Source: HK1 sp965202735
GTDB lineage: Bacteria; Pseudomonadota; Gammaproteobacteria; HK1
Direction of reading: 5' to 3'
Assembly: GCA_965202735.1 (NCBI GenBank)
Contig: OZ241844.1
Location: 1,302,001-1,366,000 of the forward strand
Length of the DNA: 64,000 nt
Part shown: one piece after another, positions 42,745-51,860 of the stretch
Layout: each line of letters begins with the position of its first letter
Position numbering within the stretch: position 1 is the first letter of the stretch
The notes under the pieces: generated by a model
The model's input: only the letters and a program-made list of their open reading frames with translations
Database searches by the model: none
What the model was told of the DNA's origin: nothing
Translations under genes and position numbers: made by a program

Positions 42745-43584
42745 TCACTTCATCTTCATCACCCGGTCCCGGGCGAGGGCGGAGACCACCTCGGAAACCA
42801 GCACCAGCACCACGATGGACAGGATGATGGCGGCGACCCGCTCGGTCTGGATCTGGAGCACGGCGCGCTTCAGATACCAGCCCATCCCCCCCGCGCCGAC
42901 GAAGCCCACCACCGTGGCGGCGCGAAACGCGACGTCCCAAGTATAGATGCCGATGCCGGTGAAGGCCACCCGCACCTGGGGGAACACCCCGAACACCATG
43001 ACCTGGAAGAGGCTGGCTCCCGTGGCCCGCATCGCTTCCACCGGCCCCATGTCGATGGCCTCGATCTCCTCGGCGAAGAGCTTGCCGGCGAAGCCCGCGC
43101 AGAAGAACGTCAGCGCCAGCACCCCGGGCAGCATGCCGAAGCCGAGGATGCTCACGAACAGGATGGCCCAGATCATCTCGTGCACGGCGCGGAAGCCCAT
43201 CGTGACCAGGCGGGCCGCCGGGTAGACGAAGCGCCGGCTCGGGGTCATGTTGAACGCCCCGAACCAGCCGAGCGGGATCGAAATCAGCAGCCCGAAAAGC
43301 GCGCCGAGGTAGGCCATCTGGATGGTCTCGACCACATGGTCCAGGTAGTCCCGGTCCAGGACATATTCGACGTCCGGTGGGTAGTAGCGGCTCGCGACCA
43401 CCGAGACCATGCGCTGGAACATGTCCGGGATGCGGGCGAGCGGGATGTCCAGGTAGTCGACGCTGAAGCCCAGGAACGCGAGGACGACGAGCCATGCCCC
43501 GTAGCCGTAGAGCGACTCGGGGAAACGGTAGCGGCTCCAGCGCGGCTCGCCCCGCGCCGCGCCGGCCGCGCCGCCGGACATCAT
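42745..43584 (-). CDS. phnE: phosphonate ABC transporter permease (PhnE-like)
   Basis: This 279-residue permease has AEEIEAIDMGPVEAMRATGA (EAA loop) and GFVGAGGMGWYLKRAV, the PhnE signature. It begins MMSGG at 43584 and is the last gene of a phnD-C-E-E operon on the minus strand. A REP-like sequence of about 230 bp separates it from the other permease, longer than normal for this operon type. Confidence 0.9.
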   Translation of the reverse strand: MMSGGAAGAARGEPRWSRYRFPESLYGYGAWLVVLAFLGFSVDYLDIPLARIPDMFQRMVSVVASRYYPPDVEYVLDRDYLDHVVETIQMAYLGALFGLLISIPLGWFGAFNMTPSRRFVYPAARLVTMGFRAVHEMIWAILFVSILGFGMLPGVLALTFFCAGFAGKLFAEEIEAIDMGPVEAMRATGASLFQVMVFGVFPQVRVAFTGIGIYTWDVAFRAATVVGFVGAGGMGWYLKRAVLQIQTERVAAIILSIVVLVLVSEVVSALARDRVMKMK

Positions 43585-43817
43585 GGCCGGGAATGCCCCG
43601 CGACGGCGCCGACGTTGCGCTTGCGCCGGGTGCCGCGCGAAGCGTCCCCCGGAACGCGGGCGCCTCTCCGCGGCCCGGCGGACGGGAAGACGATCGCTCG
43701 CCCGCCGTGGGCCGCGGGCCCACAGCGGATCGAGCGGGCGGGACGCTCGGGCTCCCGGGGAGCCCTTCTCTCGGTCCTTGCCTCGTTCATGCTTCGCCGC
43801 TCCGAGGCAAGGCCCCG
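43585..43817. repeat. REP-like dispersed repeat between two phnE genes
   Basis: This interval contains the hairpin GTGGGCC-GCG-GGCCCAC (43707-43723), flanked by CGCTCGCCCGCC and CGAGCGGGCGGG arms, then GCGGGCGGGACGCTCGGGCT (43734-43753), a diverged copy of the arm at 23205-23232. No gene is supported; open frames here are repeat-derived. Confidence 0.7.
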
Positions 43818-44654
43818 CTAAATCACCGCCTTGCGGGCGAAGTGGGAGACCACCTCGCCGACGAGGATGATGCCGAATATCGCAATGAGCACCGTCGTCA
43901 CCCCGGGGAAGTTGAACGTGTTCATCTGGCGGAAGAACATGAGGCCCAGCCCGCCGGCGCCCACAAGCCCCAGCACCGCCGAGCGGCGGATGTTGATCTC
44001 CCACTCGAACACGACGACCCCGAGGACCTGCGGCAGGACCTGCGGCAGGATCGCGTACAGCAGCACCTGGAATCCGTTGCCGCCCACCGCGCGGATGGCC
44101 TCGACCGGGCCGGGGTCGATGTCCTCGATGGCCTCCGCCGACATCTTGGCGATGAAGCCGACCGAACGCATCGCGAGCGCGAAGATGCCGGCCATCGCAC
44201 CGAGCCCCACCACCGCGACGAAGAACAGCGCCCACACGATCTCGTGGATGGACCGGCTCAGCGTCATCATGAGTCGCGCGAGCGGGTAGGTGACCGGCTT
44301 GAACGGCGTGATGTTGAGCGCGCCGAACCACGTGACCGGGATGCACACGAGCACCCCGAGCAGCGTGCCCAGGCACGCGATCATGAACGTCTCCAGCGCC
44401 GGCCCGGCGAGGTCGGGGAACAGATCCCGGTCCACTCCGACGAACTCTCCGGCCGCCTCCAGCACGTTGGCGAGCGAGCCGATGCGCTCCCAGTCGGTGT
44501 CCCGGACAATGGTGGCGTCGACGCTCCATGCCACCGCGGCCGTCAGGACCGCCGCGAAGACGAGGCCGCCGCCGCGGCGCCGTCGTCGTTCGGCGATGAT
44601 CCGATCCGCGGTCGGGGCGACGGCCGCCCCGGCGCCGGAACGCGCGCCGGTCAT
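43818..44654 (-). CDS. phnE: phosphonate ABC transporter permease (PhnE-like)
   Basis: This 278-residue permease has the EAA loop AEAIEDIDPGPVEAIRAVGG and LGLVGAGGLGLMFFRQMNT, the PhnE signature. It is 10 bases downstream of the ATPase gene, and its ATG (44654) is immediately preceded by that gene's stop region. It is a different subtype from the 42745 permease, as in the other PhnE pair of this window. Confidence 0.9.
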   Translation of the reverse strand: MTGARSGAGAAVAPTADRIIAERRRRRGGGLVFAAVLTAAVAWSVDATIVRDTDWERIGSLANVLEAAGEFVGVDRDLFPDLAGPALETFMIACLGTLLGVLVCIPVTWFGALNITPFKPVTYPLARLMMTLSRSIHEIVWALFFVAVVGLGAMAGIFALAMRSVGFIAKMSAEAIEDIDPGPVEAIRAVGGNGFQVLLYAILPQVLPQVLGVVVFEWEINIRRSAVLGLVGAGGLGLMFFRQMNTFNFPGVTTVLIAIFGIILVGEVVSHFARKAVI

Positions 44655-44664
44655 GGCGCGAGCC

Positions 44665-45417
44665 TCACAGCACCTCCATGGCGTAGATCTCGCCGAGCCT
44701 GGCCTGGTCCATCTGCCCGGCGGGTCCGTCGAACATCTTCACGCCGTCCTGGAGGCCGATGATCCGGTTGCAGAACTCCATCGCCAGCGCTACGTCGTGG
44801 ATGTTGCACAGGCAGGGTACGCCGAACTCCCGCGCCATGGTCTTGATGAGGCCCATCACCTCACGCGAGATCTTCGGGTCGAGCGACGACGTGGGCTCGT
44901 CGAGGAGCAGCAGCTTCGGATCCTGCATCAGCGCGCGCGCGATCCCGACTCGCTGGCGCTGGCCGCCCGAGAGCTCGTCGGCGCGCTTGTCGATGTGGTC
45001 CTCCAGCCCCACCCGGTGCAGGAGCTGGAGCGCCCGTTCGATGTCGGCGCGCGGAAAGGCGCGGAACAGGGTCCGGAGGTTGCCGGTGTACCCGAGGCGT
45101 CCGGACAGCACGTTGTCCATGACGCTCATGCGGTCGATGAGGTTGAACTCCTGGAAGATCATGCCGATGTTGCGGCGCAGGCCGCGCAGCGCGCGTCCGC
45201 GAAGCGCGGTCACCTCGACGCCGCCGAAGCGCACGGTCCCGCCGCTCGGCTCCACCAGCTTGTTGATGCAGCGGATGAGCGTCGACTTGCCCGCGCCGCT
45301 CGGGCCGATGATGGCGAAGAAGTCGTCGGGCTCGACGTCGAACGAGACGCCCTTGAGGATCTCGGGTCCGGCCGAGGCGTAGCGGACCCGCAGATCGCGT
45401 ACCTCGAGGATCGGCAT
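44665..45417 (-). CDS. phnC: phosphonate ABC transporter ATP-binding protein (PhnC-like)
   Basis: This 250-residue ATPase has Walker A GPSGAGKST (38-46), signature LSGGQRQRVGIARA, Walker B LLLDEPTSSLDPK, H-loop NIHDVALAM, and the PhnC segment EFNLIDRMSVMDNVLSG. It lies 70 bases after the binding-protein gene and 10 bases before the first PhnE gene. It is a paralogue of the PhnC at 23485. Confidence 0.91.
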   Translation of the reverse strand: MPILEVRDLRVRYASAGPEILKGVSFDVEPDDFFAIIGPSGAGKSTLIRCINKLVEPSGGTVRFGGVEVTALRGRALRGLRRNIGMIFQEFNLIDRMSVMDNVLSGRLGYTGNLRTLFRAFPRADIERALQLLHRVGLEDHIDKRADELSGGQRQRVGIARALMQDPKLLLLDEPTSSLDPKISREVMGLIKTMAREFGVPCLCNIHDVALAMEFCNRIIGLQDGVKMFDGPAGQMDQARLGEIYAMEVL

Positions 45418-45487
45418 GACAAATGTGCTCCGCGCGGGCGGCGCCCGGTCCGATGGCGGACCCGGCGCCGCGCGGGGTTCATCGGAA

Positions 45488-46441
45488 TCAGCCGGACTTC
45501 TTCCTCGCGTCCTTGGCCGCCTTGAGCTTGCGGATGATGTCGTAGTCCTCCGACGACATCGGCACGAAGGTATTCGACTTCACGTTCTCGAGGAACGCAC
45601 TGGCCTCGGGCTGATCCTTCAGGCCGAGGAACGTGTCCTCGATCTTCGCGCGAAGCTCCTCGCACAGATCGTTGCGGTAGACGAACGGGTCCTGCGGGAT
45701 GGGGTCGGACTGCCACAGCACGTTGACGTCCTCGAGCCTGATCTCGCCCTTGTTGACGACGTTGTCGAAACGGTGCGTGGCGACGAACGCGGCGTCGACC
45801 TTGCCCTTGCCGACCGCGACCGACGAGAGCTCGTGACTGCCGGTGTAGACGACCTTGCCGAAGTAGTCGTCGAGGTCCATGCCGATGACGTCGCCGAACA
45901 CGACTCGCGGCATGAGGTTGCCGGAGGTGCTGCCCGGGTCGACGAGCCCGAGGGTGGTGCCCTTCAGCGATTCGATGGAGGTAAAGCCGCTGCCCTTCTT
46001 CGTGATCAGGGCGGCGCGGTAGCCGGGGCCTTCCTCCTGCATGTGCCCCGGCTTCTTCGCGTAGGTCGCGAAGACCTCCACCGCCGGGTCCTTCTCGCTG
46101 GCGATCACGTAGGAGTAGGGGCCGAGCACCGCCACCTGGACGAACCCGCCGAGCATGCCTTCCACCACCGAAGCGTAGGAGGTGGGCATGAAGAACTGGA
46201 TCTTCTTGCCGGTGAGCGCGGCCATCCGGTCGGTGACCGGCTTGTAGAGCTCGAGCTCGGCGACGGTCTCCTAGGTCGGCACCATCGCGAAGGTGAGCGC
46301 GTCGGGGTCGCCGCATTCGGCGGCGTGGCCGGCGCCGGTGAAGGCGAGGGCGCTTGCGGCGGCGGTCACGGCGGCGAGAATCGGAGCGTCCGGCGCGAGT
46401 CGGCGTCGGGACGACGGTACGTGACGGTCTGTCGTGGACAT
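45488..46441 (-). pseudogene. phnD: phosphonate-binding protein gene with in-frame amber codon (phnD-like)
   Basis: ATG 46441, behind AGGGGAG, starts a signal-peptide protein (AAVTAAASALAFTGAGHA) that reads TFAMVPT and then meets TAG at 46273-46271. The same frame continues without a shift: ETVAELELYKPVTDRMAALT, FFMPTSYASVVEGML, LVDPGSTSGNLMP and DAAFVATHRF to the stop at 45488. The intact paralogue at 22195 reads FVAIATEEM at the same place, so a GAG-to-TAG change is the simplest explanation. Full length would be 317 residues. The protein is lost unless the codon is suppressed, a downstream start (46225) is used, or this is a sequencing error. Confidence 0.9.
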
Positions 46442-46783
46442 CGTGAACTCCCCTTGTGGTCGTTGTGCGCGAGTCGGCGCGGCAAGCCCCGGCGGTTCCC
46501 TCCGCTTGAAGTCCATGGTGTCTGCGGTATGACCACTCCCTGGTCCCGGGACCGGACCGGCGCGGACTCCGGGAACGTTAGCACCGGTTCGAGTATCTTT
46601 GAAATCAGTTTTTTAGCCCGCCGCATCGATTGAACCGATAGCTGTCCACTCGCGCCCGCATGGGTGAAGACGGGCCGCGGGTGCGCCGGTCGGGCGCCTG
46701 CGTTCGCTCGCCGGCGGTTCGTCGCGACCCGCACGGCACGGACGTCGGGCGGCGTTCCCCGATCGGGCCCGGGCGCCGCCGCG
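46442..46783. other. intergenic region upstream of phnD
   Basis: These 342 bp between the phnD start and the end of the SulP gene (both minus strand) should contain the phnD promoter. A perfect 12-bp palindrome GGTCCCGGGACC lies at 46542-46553 and an AT-rich patch (TTTGAAATCAGTTTTTTAG) at 46598-46616. No gene is supported. Confidence 0.5.
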
Positions 46784-48973
46784 TCAGAACTGGTTGAGCA
46801 GGTAGATCTCGCGGTTGGCCTGCCGCAGCCGCCGGCCCAGCACGCGGACGATGCAGCGCAGCACCGCGAGAGCCGCTTCCGGGTCCTCCGCGGACAGACG
46901 CTCGAAGCTGTCACGCTCCAGCGTGTACAGCTCGCAGGGCTCGGTTGCGACCGCGGTGGCGGTGTGGGCGCCGGGGGTCTGGAAGCTCACCTCACCGAAC
47001 AGCATCCCGGGCCCGACCCGCGCAAGCCGGCTCCAGTGGCGGTGTCCGATCGGGAGCCGGAGGTCGATGTTGCCCCTGCGCACGACGTACAGGGTGCCGC
47101 CGGACCCGCCCGCTTCGTAGACCCGTCCGCGGCGCGCCACCTCGCAACGGGCGAAGTAGGGATCGAGCCTGGCCACGATCCCGGCATGCATGGCTTCGCA
47201 GAGCTCACTCCGGGCCAGCTCGACCGAGTGCGCCTTCGCCAGCGCACCGTGTGCCTCGAGCAGCCTGTCTTCGGCGTACTCGAGCGCGACGTCGGCGCTG
47301 ACGAAGGTCTTGACCCGCATCTCGGCCCCGATGCCGGCCCGGCGCAGGGACTTCCTGATCTTGCGAGAAAGGCCGGTCCGCTTGTGAACGTTCGCGAACA
47401 CGACCTCGCCCCCCTTGCTGCGGGCGCGGGCGGCGATCTGGCACAGCACATTGACGCCGGTCAGGTCCACGTGCGCGACGCGCTTGAGCGAGATCACCAC
47501 CCGCGCTCCGTGCTCCAGGTCGGGCAGCAGATCCTCGAACAGGCGGTCGGCGGTGGCGAACACCAGAGAGCCCCGCAGGTCGCAGGCCACCACGGCGTCG
47601 CCGTGCCTGTCGAGCACGGCGCGCTCCTCCCGGCCCCGCATGCGTTGCGACCGAATGGTGGCTCCCGTCGCGCGGCGAAGGACGACCGGCGTCCGGGCCT
47701 GGGCCGTGACGAACTGGATGGCGGCGATCAGCACCCCGACTCCGACCGCGATCATCAGGTCCCAGATGACCGTGACGCCGAGCACGGCGAGGGCGATGCA
47801 GGCATCCAGCCGAGTGCGCCGCGACTGTATCCACAGCCAGATATTGCGCTCGATCAACCCCAGCGCCACGAAAACGACGACCCCGGCCAGGGCGCTGACC
47901 GGCAGGTATGTGGCGGCCCGGTCGGCTCCCACCAGGCAGATGAGGACGAACACGGCCAGGAACGCACCGGGATGGCGGCGTCCGCCGCTTCGAACCGCCA
48001 CCATGGTGGCGGCGGTGGTTCCGGCCCCGGCCATCCCGCCGCTCAGTCCGACCACGACATGCCCGAGACCCTGCGCAACCACCTCGCGGCGGACGTTGTG
48101 CCGCTCGCCGGTGCCGGCGTCCGCCACGACGGACGTGAGCAGCGTGTCGAGCGAGGTGAAGACGGCGAGAGTGACGGCGGAGGCCATGACGACCAACCAG
48201 GGCAGCTGGCCCGCCAGGGATGGCCTCGCGGCCAGCTCCGACCACGCCAGCCGCGGCAGCTCGCCGATCATCCATGCGGCCGGTGCGGTGACGCCGAACC
48301 ACCAGCAGAGCCCGTAGAACGCGCCGATGCCGGCGAGCAGGCCCGGGATCACGGCCGGCACGGCCGGAATGCGCCGGGCGCCCTGCCACATCGCGACCAT
48401 GGTGGCGAACGCGGTCACGGCCGGGATCCACGACGGTGGCAGCGCGCCGCCGCTGGCCACGGGGACCGCGACGGGCGCGATCTGGGACTTGATCATCAGC
48501 GCGCCGGAGCCGGTCATGAAGCCGGCGACGACCGGCACCGGAACCAGCTTGACGATCCGGCCCGCTCCCGTCAGGCCCAGGAGCACCTGAATGCACCCGG
48601 CAACGACCACCACCACGGCCAGTCCCTGAACGAGGGCGGACCCGCTCAGCCCCGCCGAGGCGAGTGCGGCGGTGATCGCGACCAGCAGGGCCATCACCGG
48701 TCCGGTAGGTCCGCTGATCATGCCTGCGGTGCCGCGCGAAAGACCGGAGAACAGGCTGAGCACCGCGGCACCGACGAGGCCGGCCAGCGCTCCCGCGCTC
48801 GTGGAACCGATGTGGGGCGTGTAGAGGGTGATGCCGAACGCCATCGCCTGCGTCATCAGCACCGCCGCGGCGGCGATGCCCGCGACCGCGTCGCGGGAGA
48901 GGGCGGAGACGGAGGAGGCGGCCGGCGCCGCGTCGGGCGGCCCCACCGTCGCGGCCCGCGCCGGGTCCGTCAT
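46784..48973 (-). CDS. SulP-family anion transporter with STAS and cyclic-nucleotide-binding domains
   Basis: This 729-residue membrane protein has an SLC26/SulP transport domain (residues about 20-430: PHIGSTSAGALAGLVGAAVL, GPTGPVMALL, LDTLLTSVVAD), a STAS domain (about 480-580: LRGSLVFATADRLFEDLLPD, ISLKRVAHVDLTGVNVL) and a C-terminal cNMP-binding domain (GGTLYVVRRGNIDLRLP, GMLFGEVSFQTPGAHTATAV). It would transport sulfate, bicarbonate or another oxyanion, with possible cyclic-nucleotide control. ATG 48973 follows CGGAG. Upstream-extended frames run into tandem repeats and are rejected. It is not obviously part of the phn operon. Confidence 0.87.
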   Translation of the reverse strand: MTDPARAATVGPPDAAPAASSVSALSRDAVAGIAAAAVLMTQAMAFGITLYTPHIGSTSAGALAGLVGAAVLSLFSGLSRGTAGMISGPTGPVMALLVAITAALASAGLSGSALVQGLAVVVVVAGCIQVLLGLTGAGRIVKLVPVPVVAGFMTGSGALMIKSQIAPVAVPVASGGALPPSWIPAVTAFATMVAMWQGARRIPAVPAVIPGLLAGIGAFYGLCWWFGVTAPAAWMIGELPRLAWSELAARPSLAGQLPWLVVMASAVTLAVFTSLDTLLTSVVADAGTGERHNVRREVVAQGLGHVVVGLSGGMAGAGTTAATMVAVRSGGRRHPGAFLAVFVLICLVGADRAATYLPVSALAGVVVFVALGLIERNIWLWIQSRRTRLDACIALAVLGVTVIWDLMIAVGVGVLIAAIQFVTAQARTPVVLRRATGATIRSQRMRGREERAVLDRHGDAVVACDLRGSLVFATADRLFEDLLPDLEHGARVVISLKRVAHVDLTGVNVLCQIAARARSKGGEVVFANVHKRTGLSRKIRKSLRRAGIGAEMRVKTFVSADVALEYAEDRLLEAHGALAKAHSVELARSELCEAMHAGIVARLDPYFARCEVARRGRVYEAGGSGGTLYVVRRGNIDLRLPIGHRHWSRLARVGPGMLFGEVSFQTPGAHTATAVATEPCELYTLERDSFERLSAEDPEAALAVLRCIVRVLGRRLRQANREIYLLNQF

Positions 48974-49073
48974 GACTCCGGCACGTCGGCGGAGCCGACT
49001 GGAAGGATGACCGTGGCTGGACACACTCGAGCAATATCGGCCTGCATTTTCGGGGCGGCACGGCGGGACTGGC

Positions 49074-49120
49074 GCGAACACTGGTGCGAACACGGGCGCG
49101 AACACCGAGTGCGCGAACAC
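49074..49120. repeat. GCGAACAC short tandem repeats
   Basis: GCGAACAC begins at 49074, 49086, 49098 and 49113, that is, 12-, 12- and 15-base spacing, about 100-150 bp upstream of the SulP gene start. It may be a regulator-binding array or simple sequence expansion. Confidence 0.75.
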
Positions 49121-49207
49121 CGAATCAGGCCGGCGGCGGACTCGACGTATCATAATGGCATCGGATGCGCCACCGTCGCCGGCGGCCTCTGTCGTCGGCG
49201 GCCTCGC

Positions 49208-49375
49208 ATGACTATGGCGATCCGCACCATCGTGATCGCCGCGGTGTGGCAGTCCTCGGGCTTCGTGATGGCGATGTTCCCGGCGGGCCTGCGCGGCATC
49301 GACAACGAGGTCCTCGAGGCGGCCCGGATCGACGGCGCGTCCGGCTTCAGCGGCACGAGAAGCAACGAGACATGA
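49208..49375 (+). pseudogene. remnant of a sugar-type ABC permease
   Basis: The 55 residues contain WQSSGFVMAMFPAGLRGIDN and EVLEAARIDGASG, the membrane segment and EAA loop of a MalF/UgpA-type permease, then stop. The N-terminal and C-terminal parts of a normal permease of about 300 residues are missing. It overlaps the SDR remnant (ATGA), so two genes seem to have been fused by deletion. Confidence 0.7.
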
Positions 49376-49629
49376 ACAGGAAGCGCATCATTCTCCCGGG
49401 CGAGGTCGCCGACGGGATCCACTTCCTGTGCTCGGACGCCGCGCGCGCCATCACCGGGATATCGATGCCCATCGACGGCGGCTGGCTGTCCAGGGTCACC
49501 TGCATCCAGCACCCGGGGTGGCCCCCGAAGGACCGGGACCCGGACACCGCGCAGGCACGTGCGACGACTCACCGCAGTATCAGGCCCATTCAAAATGCTC
49601 ATGGCCGGGTCGATCGCCTCGCCGCATGA
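49372..49629 (+). pseudogene. C-terminal remnant of a short-chain dehydrogenase
   Basis: It begins MNRKRIILPGEVADGIHFLC and SDAARAITGISMPIDGGWLS, the characteristic SDR C-terminal segment (LxSDxAxxITGxxxxxDGGW), with no nucleotide-binding or catalytic part. The frame then runs on for about 40 non-homologous residues. It is debris from an old deletion. Confidence 0.7.
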
Positions 49630-49687
49630 ACTTGCCGCATGAGGGGGCGCCGGGCCGCAACCGCAACGGAGACACACGGAGACACAC

Positions 49688-50374
49688 ATGCCCAGCTACG
49701 CAGTCGAGCCGCCGCCGATGGTCACCCTGCCCGTCGCCGGGTCGGACGCCGTGTTCCCGGTCCGCCGGGTCTACTGCATCGGACGGAACTACGCCGCGCA
49801 CACCATCGAGATGGGAGGCGACCCGGATCGCGAGGCGCCCTTCTTCTTTCAGAAGAATCCCGACAGCCTCGACCCCTCGGGCGAGTTTCCCTACCCGCCC
49901 AGGTCCGCCGACGTGCACCACGAGGCCGAGCTGGCCGTCATGCTGCAATCCGGAGGCGTGAACATCCCCGTCGACCGCGCGCTCGATCACGTCTACGGCT
50001 ATGCGCCGGCGCTGGACATGACCCGCCGCGACCTGCAGGGCGAGCAGAAGAAGCTCCGCCGGCCGTGGGAGATCGGCAAGGCGTTCGAACGCTCGGCGCC
50101 GGTCGGGCCCGTGCACCCGGCGGCGGAAGCGGGCCATCCGGCGACCGGCAGGATCGCGCTCCGGGTCAACGGGGAGCTTCGCCAGGAAGGCGACCTCGGC
50201 CAGATGATCTGGAAGGTGCCGGAGATCATCTCGTACCTGTCGGACTACTTCGAGCTCTCCGCGGGCGACGTCATCCTCTCGGGCACGCCCTCGGGCGTGG
50301 CCGCGGTCGAGAAGGGCGACGTGATGGCGCTCGAGATCGAGGGCCTCGGCGCCATGACCGTGAGAGTCGTCTGA
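49688..50374 (+). CDS. fumarylacetoacetate hydrolase-family protein
   Basis: This 228-residue FAH-fold enzyme shows VYCIGRNYAAHTIEMGGD, FFFQKNPDSL, the metal-binding VHHEAELAVML (acidic ligands near 80), YGYAPALDMTRRDLQ, GKAFERSAPVGP and the terminal GDVILSGTPSGVAAV. It fits the fumarylpyruvate/acylpyruvate hydrolase branch that splits diketo acids. It stands alone on this strand, convergent with the UbiX-like gene. Confidence 0.88.
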   Translation: MPSYAVEPPPMVTLPVAGSDAVFPVRRVYCIGRNYAAHTIEMGGDPDREAPFFFQKNPDSLDPSGEFPYPPRSADVHHEAELAVMLQSGGVNIPVDRALDHVYGYAPALDMTRRDLQGEQKKLRRPWEIGKAFERSAPVGPVHPAAEAGHPATGRIALRVNGELRQEGDLGQMIWKVPEIISYLSDYFELSAGDVILSGTPSGVAAVEKGDVMALEIEGLGAMTVRVV

Positions 50375-50496
50375 TTCGGAGAGCCGCGACCGCGGCCGCA
50401 TCCTCGGCGCAGGCCCGCCCGCGGTCACCCGCGCCCGGATGGCGTGTCTTCCGCGCCGGCCTCTATCCCGCGCCGTCCCTCCCGGCCGGCCTGCGG

Positions 50497-51093
50497 TCAC
50501 CCGCGCCCGGCCGGCGCGGCTCCCACATCCTCGCCCCAGCGCTTCGTGATCCCGGCGTCCACGCCGAACAGGTCCAGGGCCCGGCCGAGCGTCTGGTCGA
50601 TCATCTCGTCGATGCCCCGCAGCTCCGCGTAGAAGGCGGGGACCGGAGGCATGATGATCCCGCCCGCCTCGGAGAGCGCGAGCATGGTGCGCAGATGCCC
50701 GGTGTGCAGCGGGGTCTCGCGCAGCAGCAGGACGAGCCGGCGGCGCTCCTTCAGGGTGACGTCCGCGGCCCGGGTGAGGAGGCTCGCGGTGACCCCGGTG
50801 GCGATCTCCGACATCGTGCGCACCGAGCACGGCGCGACGAGCATGCCCAGGGTGCGGAAGGAGCCGCTGCTGATCGACGCCCCGATGTCGCCGACCGGAT
50901 GGCATACCGTCGCCAGCCGCTTGACCTCCGCCGGCTTGCGGTCGGTCTCGCAGGCGATGGTCCTCTCCGCCGCCTTCGACATCACGAGGTGCGTCTCCAC
51001 CGGCAGCGCGCGCAGCAGCTCGAGCAGCCGGATCCCGTAGATCACCCCGGACGCTCCGGAAATGCCGACGACGAGTCGCGGTGTGTCCTTCAA
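50497..51093 (-). CDS. ubiX: UbiX/Pad1-like flavin prenyltransferase
   Basis: This is a 198-residue flavoprotein: VVGISGASGVIYGIRLLELL (FMN-binding N-terminus), VAPCSVRTMSEIATGVTASL, RAADVTLKERRRLVLLLRET and IMPPVPAFY are the UbiX series. It makes prenyl-FMN for a UbiD-type decarboxylase, which is not in the window, so it may serve ubiquinone synthesis. It is convergent with the FAH gene and followed on its upstream side by tRNA-Leu. Confidence 0.9.
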   Translation of the reverse strand: MKDTPRLVVGISGASGVIYGIRLLELLRALPVETHLVMSKAAERTIACETDRKPAEVKRLATVCHPVGDIGASISSGSFRTLGMLVAPCSVRTMSEIATGVTASLLTRAADVTLKERRRLVLLLRETPLHTGHLRTMLALSEAGGIIMPPVPAFYAELRGIDEMIDQTLGRALDLFGVDAGITKRWGEDVGAAPAGRG

Positions 51094-51459
51094 TTGCGGG
51101 CTCCCTGGCGCCTGCGCCCGAAGATGGCCGCGGCATCATAGCCCGCCTTCCCCCCGGGGTCGCCGCCCGGGGCGGGAATGGGCGCCGTGGTCCATGCCGG
51201 GGATTACCGTCCGGGCACGAAGGGCCCTCGCGCCCGGCGGCGGGTGGCCAGCTCCCCGGGGCCGGCCCCGGCGGGGACTGCCGTCCGGACACGAAAGACC
51301 CGTTGCGCCGGGACCGCCGCACCGCCGGGAGCAGCCCCTGGTCAGGCCCGCAGCACGTGAGCCCCTTCCGCGAACTCGCCCGGGGACCGCCGCGCCGCCG
51401 GGAGCGGCCCGCGGTCAGGGGCAAGCACCGCCCGTCGTCACGTCCGTTTCCGGGAGAGC
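51094..51459. other. gene-free GC-rich interval with short direct repeats
   Basis: This interval contains repeated phrases such as CCGTCCGG-CACGAAGG/CCGTCCGGACACGAAAG (near 51208 and 51281) and CCGCCGGGAGC-GCCC-GGTCAGG (near 51328 and 51395). No gene or RNA is supported. Confidence 0.5.
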
Positions 51460-51544
51460 TGGTGCGAAAGGGGGGACTCGAACCCCCACGGGTCACCCCA
51501 CTGGCACCTAAAGCCAGCGCGTCTACCGGTTCCGCCACTTTCGC
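51460..51544 (-). tRNA. tRNA-Leu (UAG)
   Basis: Reading on the minus strand from 51544, the acceptor stem GCGAAAG pairs with CTTTCGC, followed by discriminator A and an encoded CCA (51462-51460). The anticodon stem CTGGC/GCCAG encloses loop TTTAGGT with anticodon TAG, there is a long class-II variable arm, and the T-arm contains GGTTCGAGTCC. It reads CUA and, by wobble, other CUN leucine codons. No integrase or attachment-site duplicate is seen beside it. Confidence 0.95.
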
Positions 51545-51724
51545 GCTTGCCGACGGAGACGGAGTATATCGCGCGGCCGGCCGAGGGCTGCCGGTGCGGG
51601 CCCACCGCCGATCGGTCCGCCGCTGCAGCGCCCCGGCGAGCGCGCCCCCGCGCTGCACGGCCCGCCGCTCCTTCCCCGTGCGGCGCCATTGAAAATCGTC
51701 AATACCGCCAACGAGACCGGCCGG

Positions 51725-51855
51725 AAGCAGCGGTTCCCGCTCACGTCCGGAGAAGCCGTGCCGTGGAGGGATTCCGGCGCGATTTCGACCACCAGGGCGT
51801 CCAGTCGGGGGGATTTCAGGAGCATGTTCCCGCCTGACGCCTGACGGGAATTGCC
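51725..51855 (+). repeat. dispersed repeat, copy 1
   Basis: This region of about 120 bp matches, in inverse orientation, the one at 54274-54395. Shared phrases are GGAGAAGCCG, GATTTCGACC, CAGGGCGTCCA, TTCAGG and TGTTCCCG followed by GACGGGAATTG-like ends. Copies differ at roughly one position in five. It is not coding in a convincing way. Confidence 0.7.
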
Positions 51856-51860
51856 GGGCC

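Noticed and set aside
43581..43790. Minus-strand 69-residue open frame ending RNVGAVAGHSRP
   Set aside because: It is the translation of a common high-GC REP-like sequence, not a gene.
46271..46273. TAG in phnD as pyrrolysine
   Set aside because: No Pyl genes are visible, and the paralogue has glutamate at this place, so a simple GAG-to-TAG change is more likely.
49074..49120. Possible CRISPR or iteron origin
   Set aside because: Repeats are only 8 bases with 4-7-base gaps, and no replication gene is adjacent.
51460..51544. tRNA-Leu as an integration site of a genomic island
   Set aside because: No integrase gene and no duplicate of the tRNA 3' end were found in the window.
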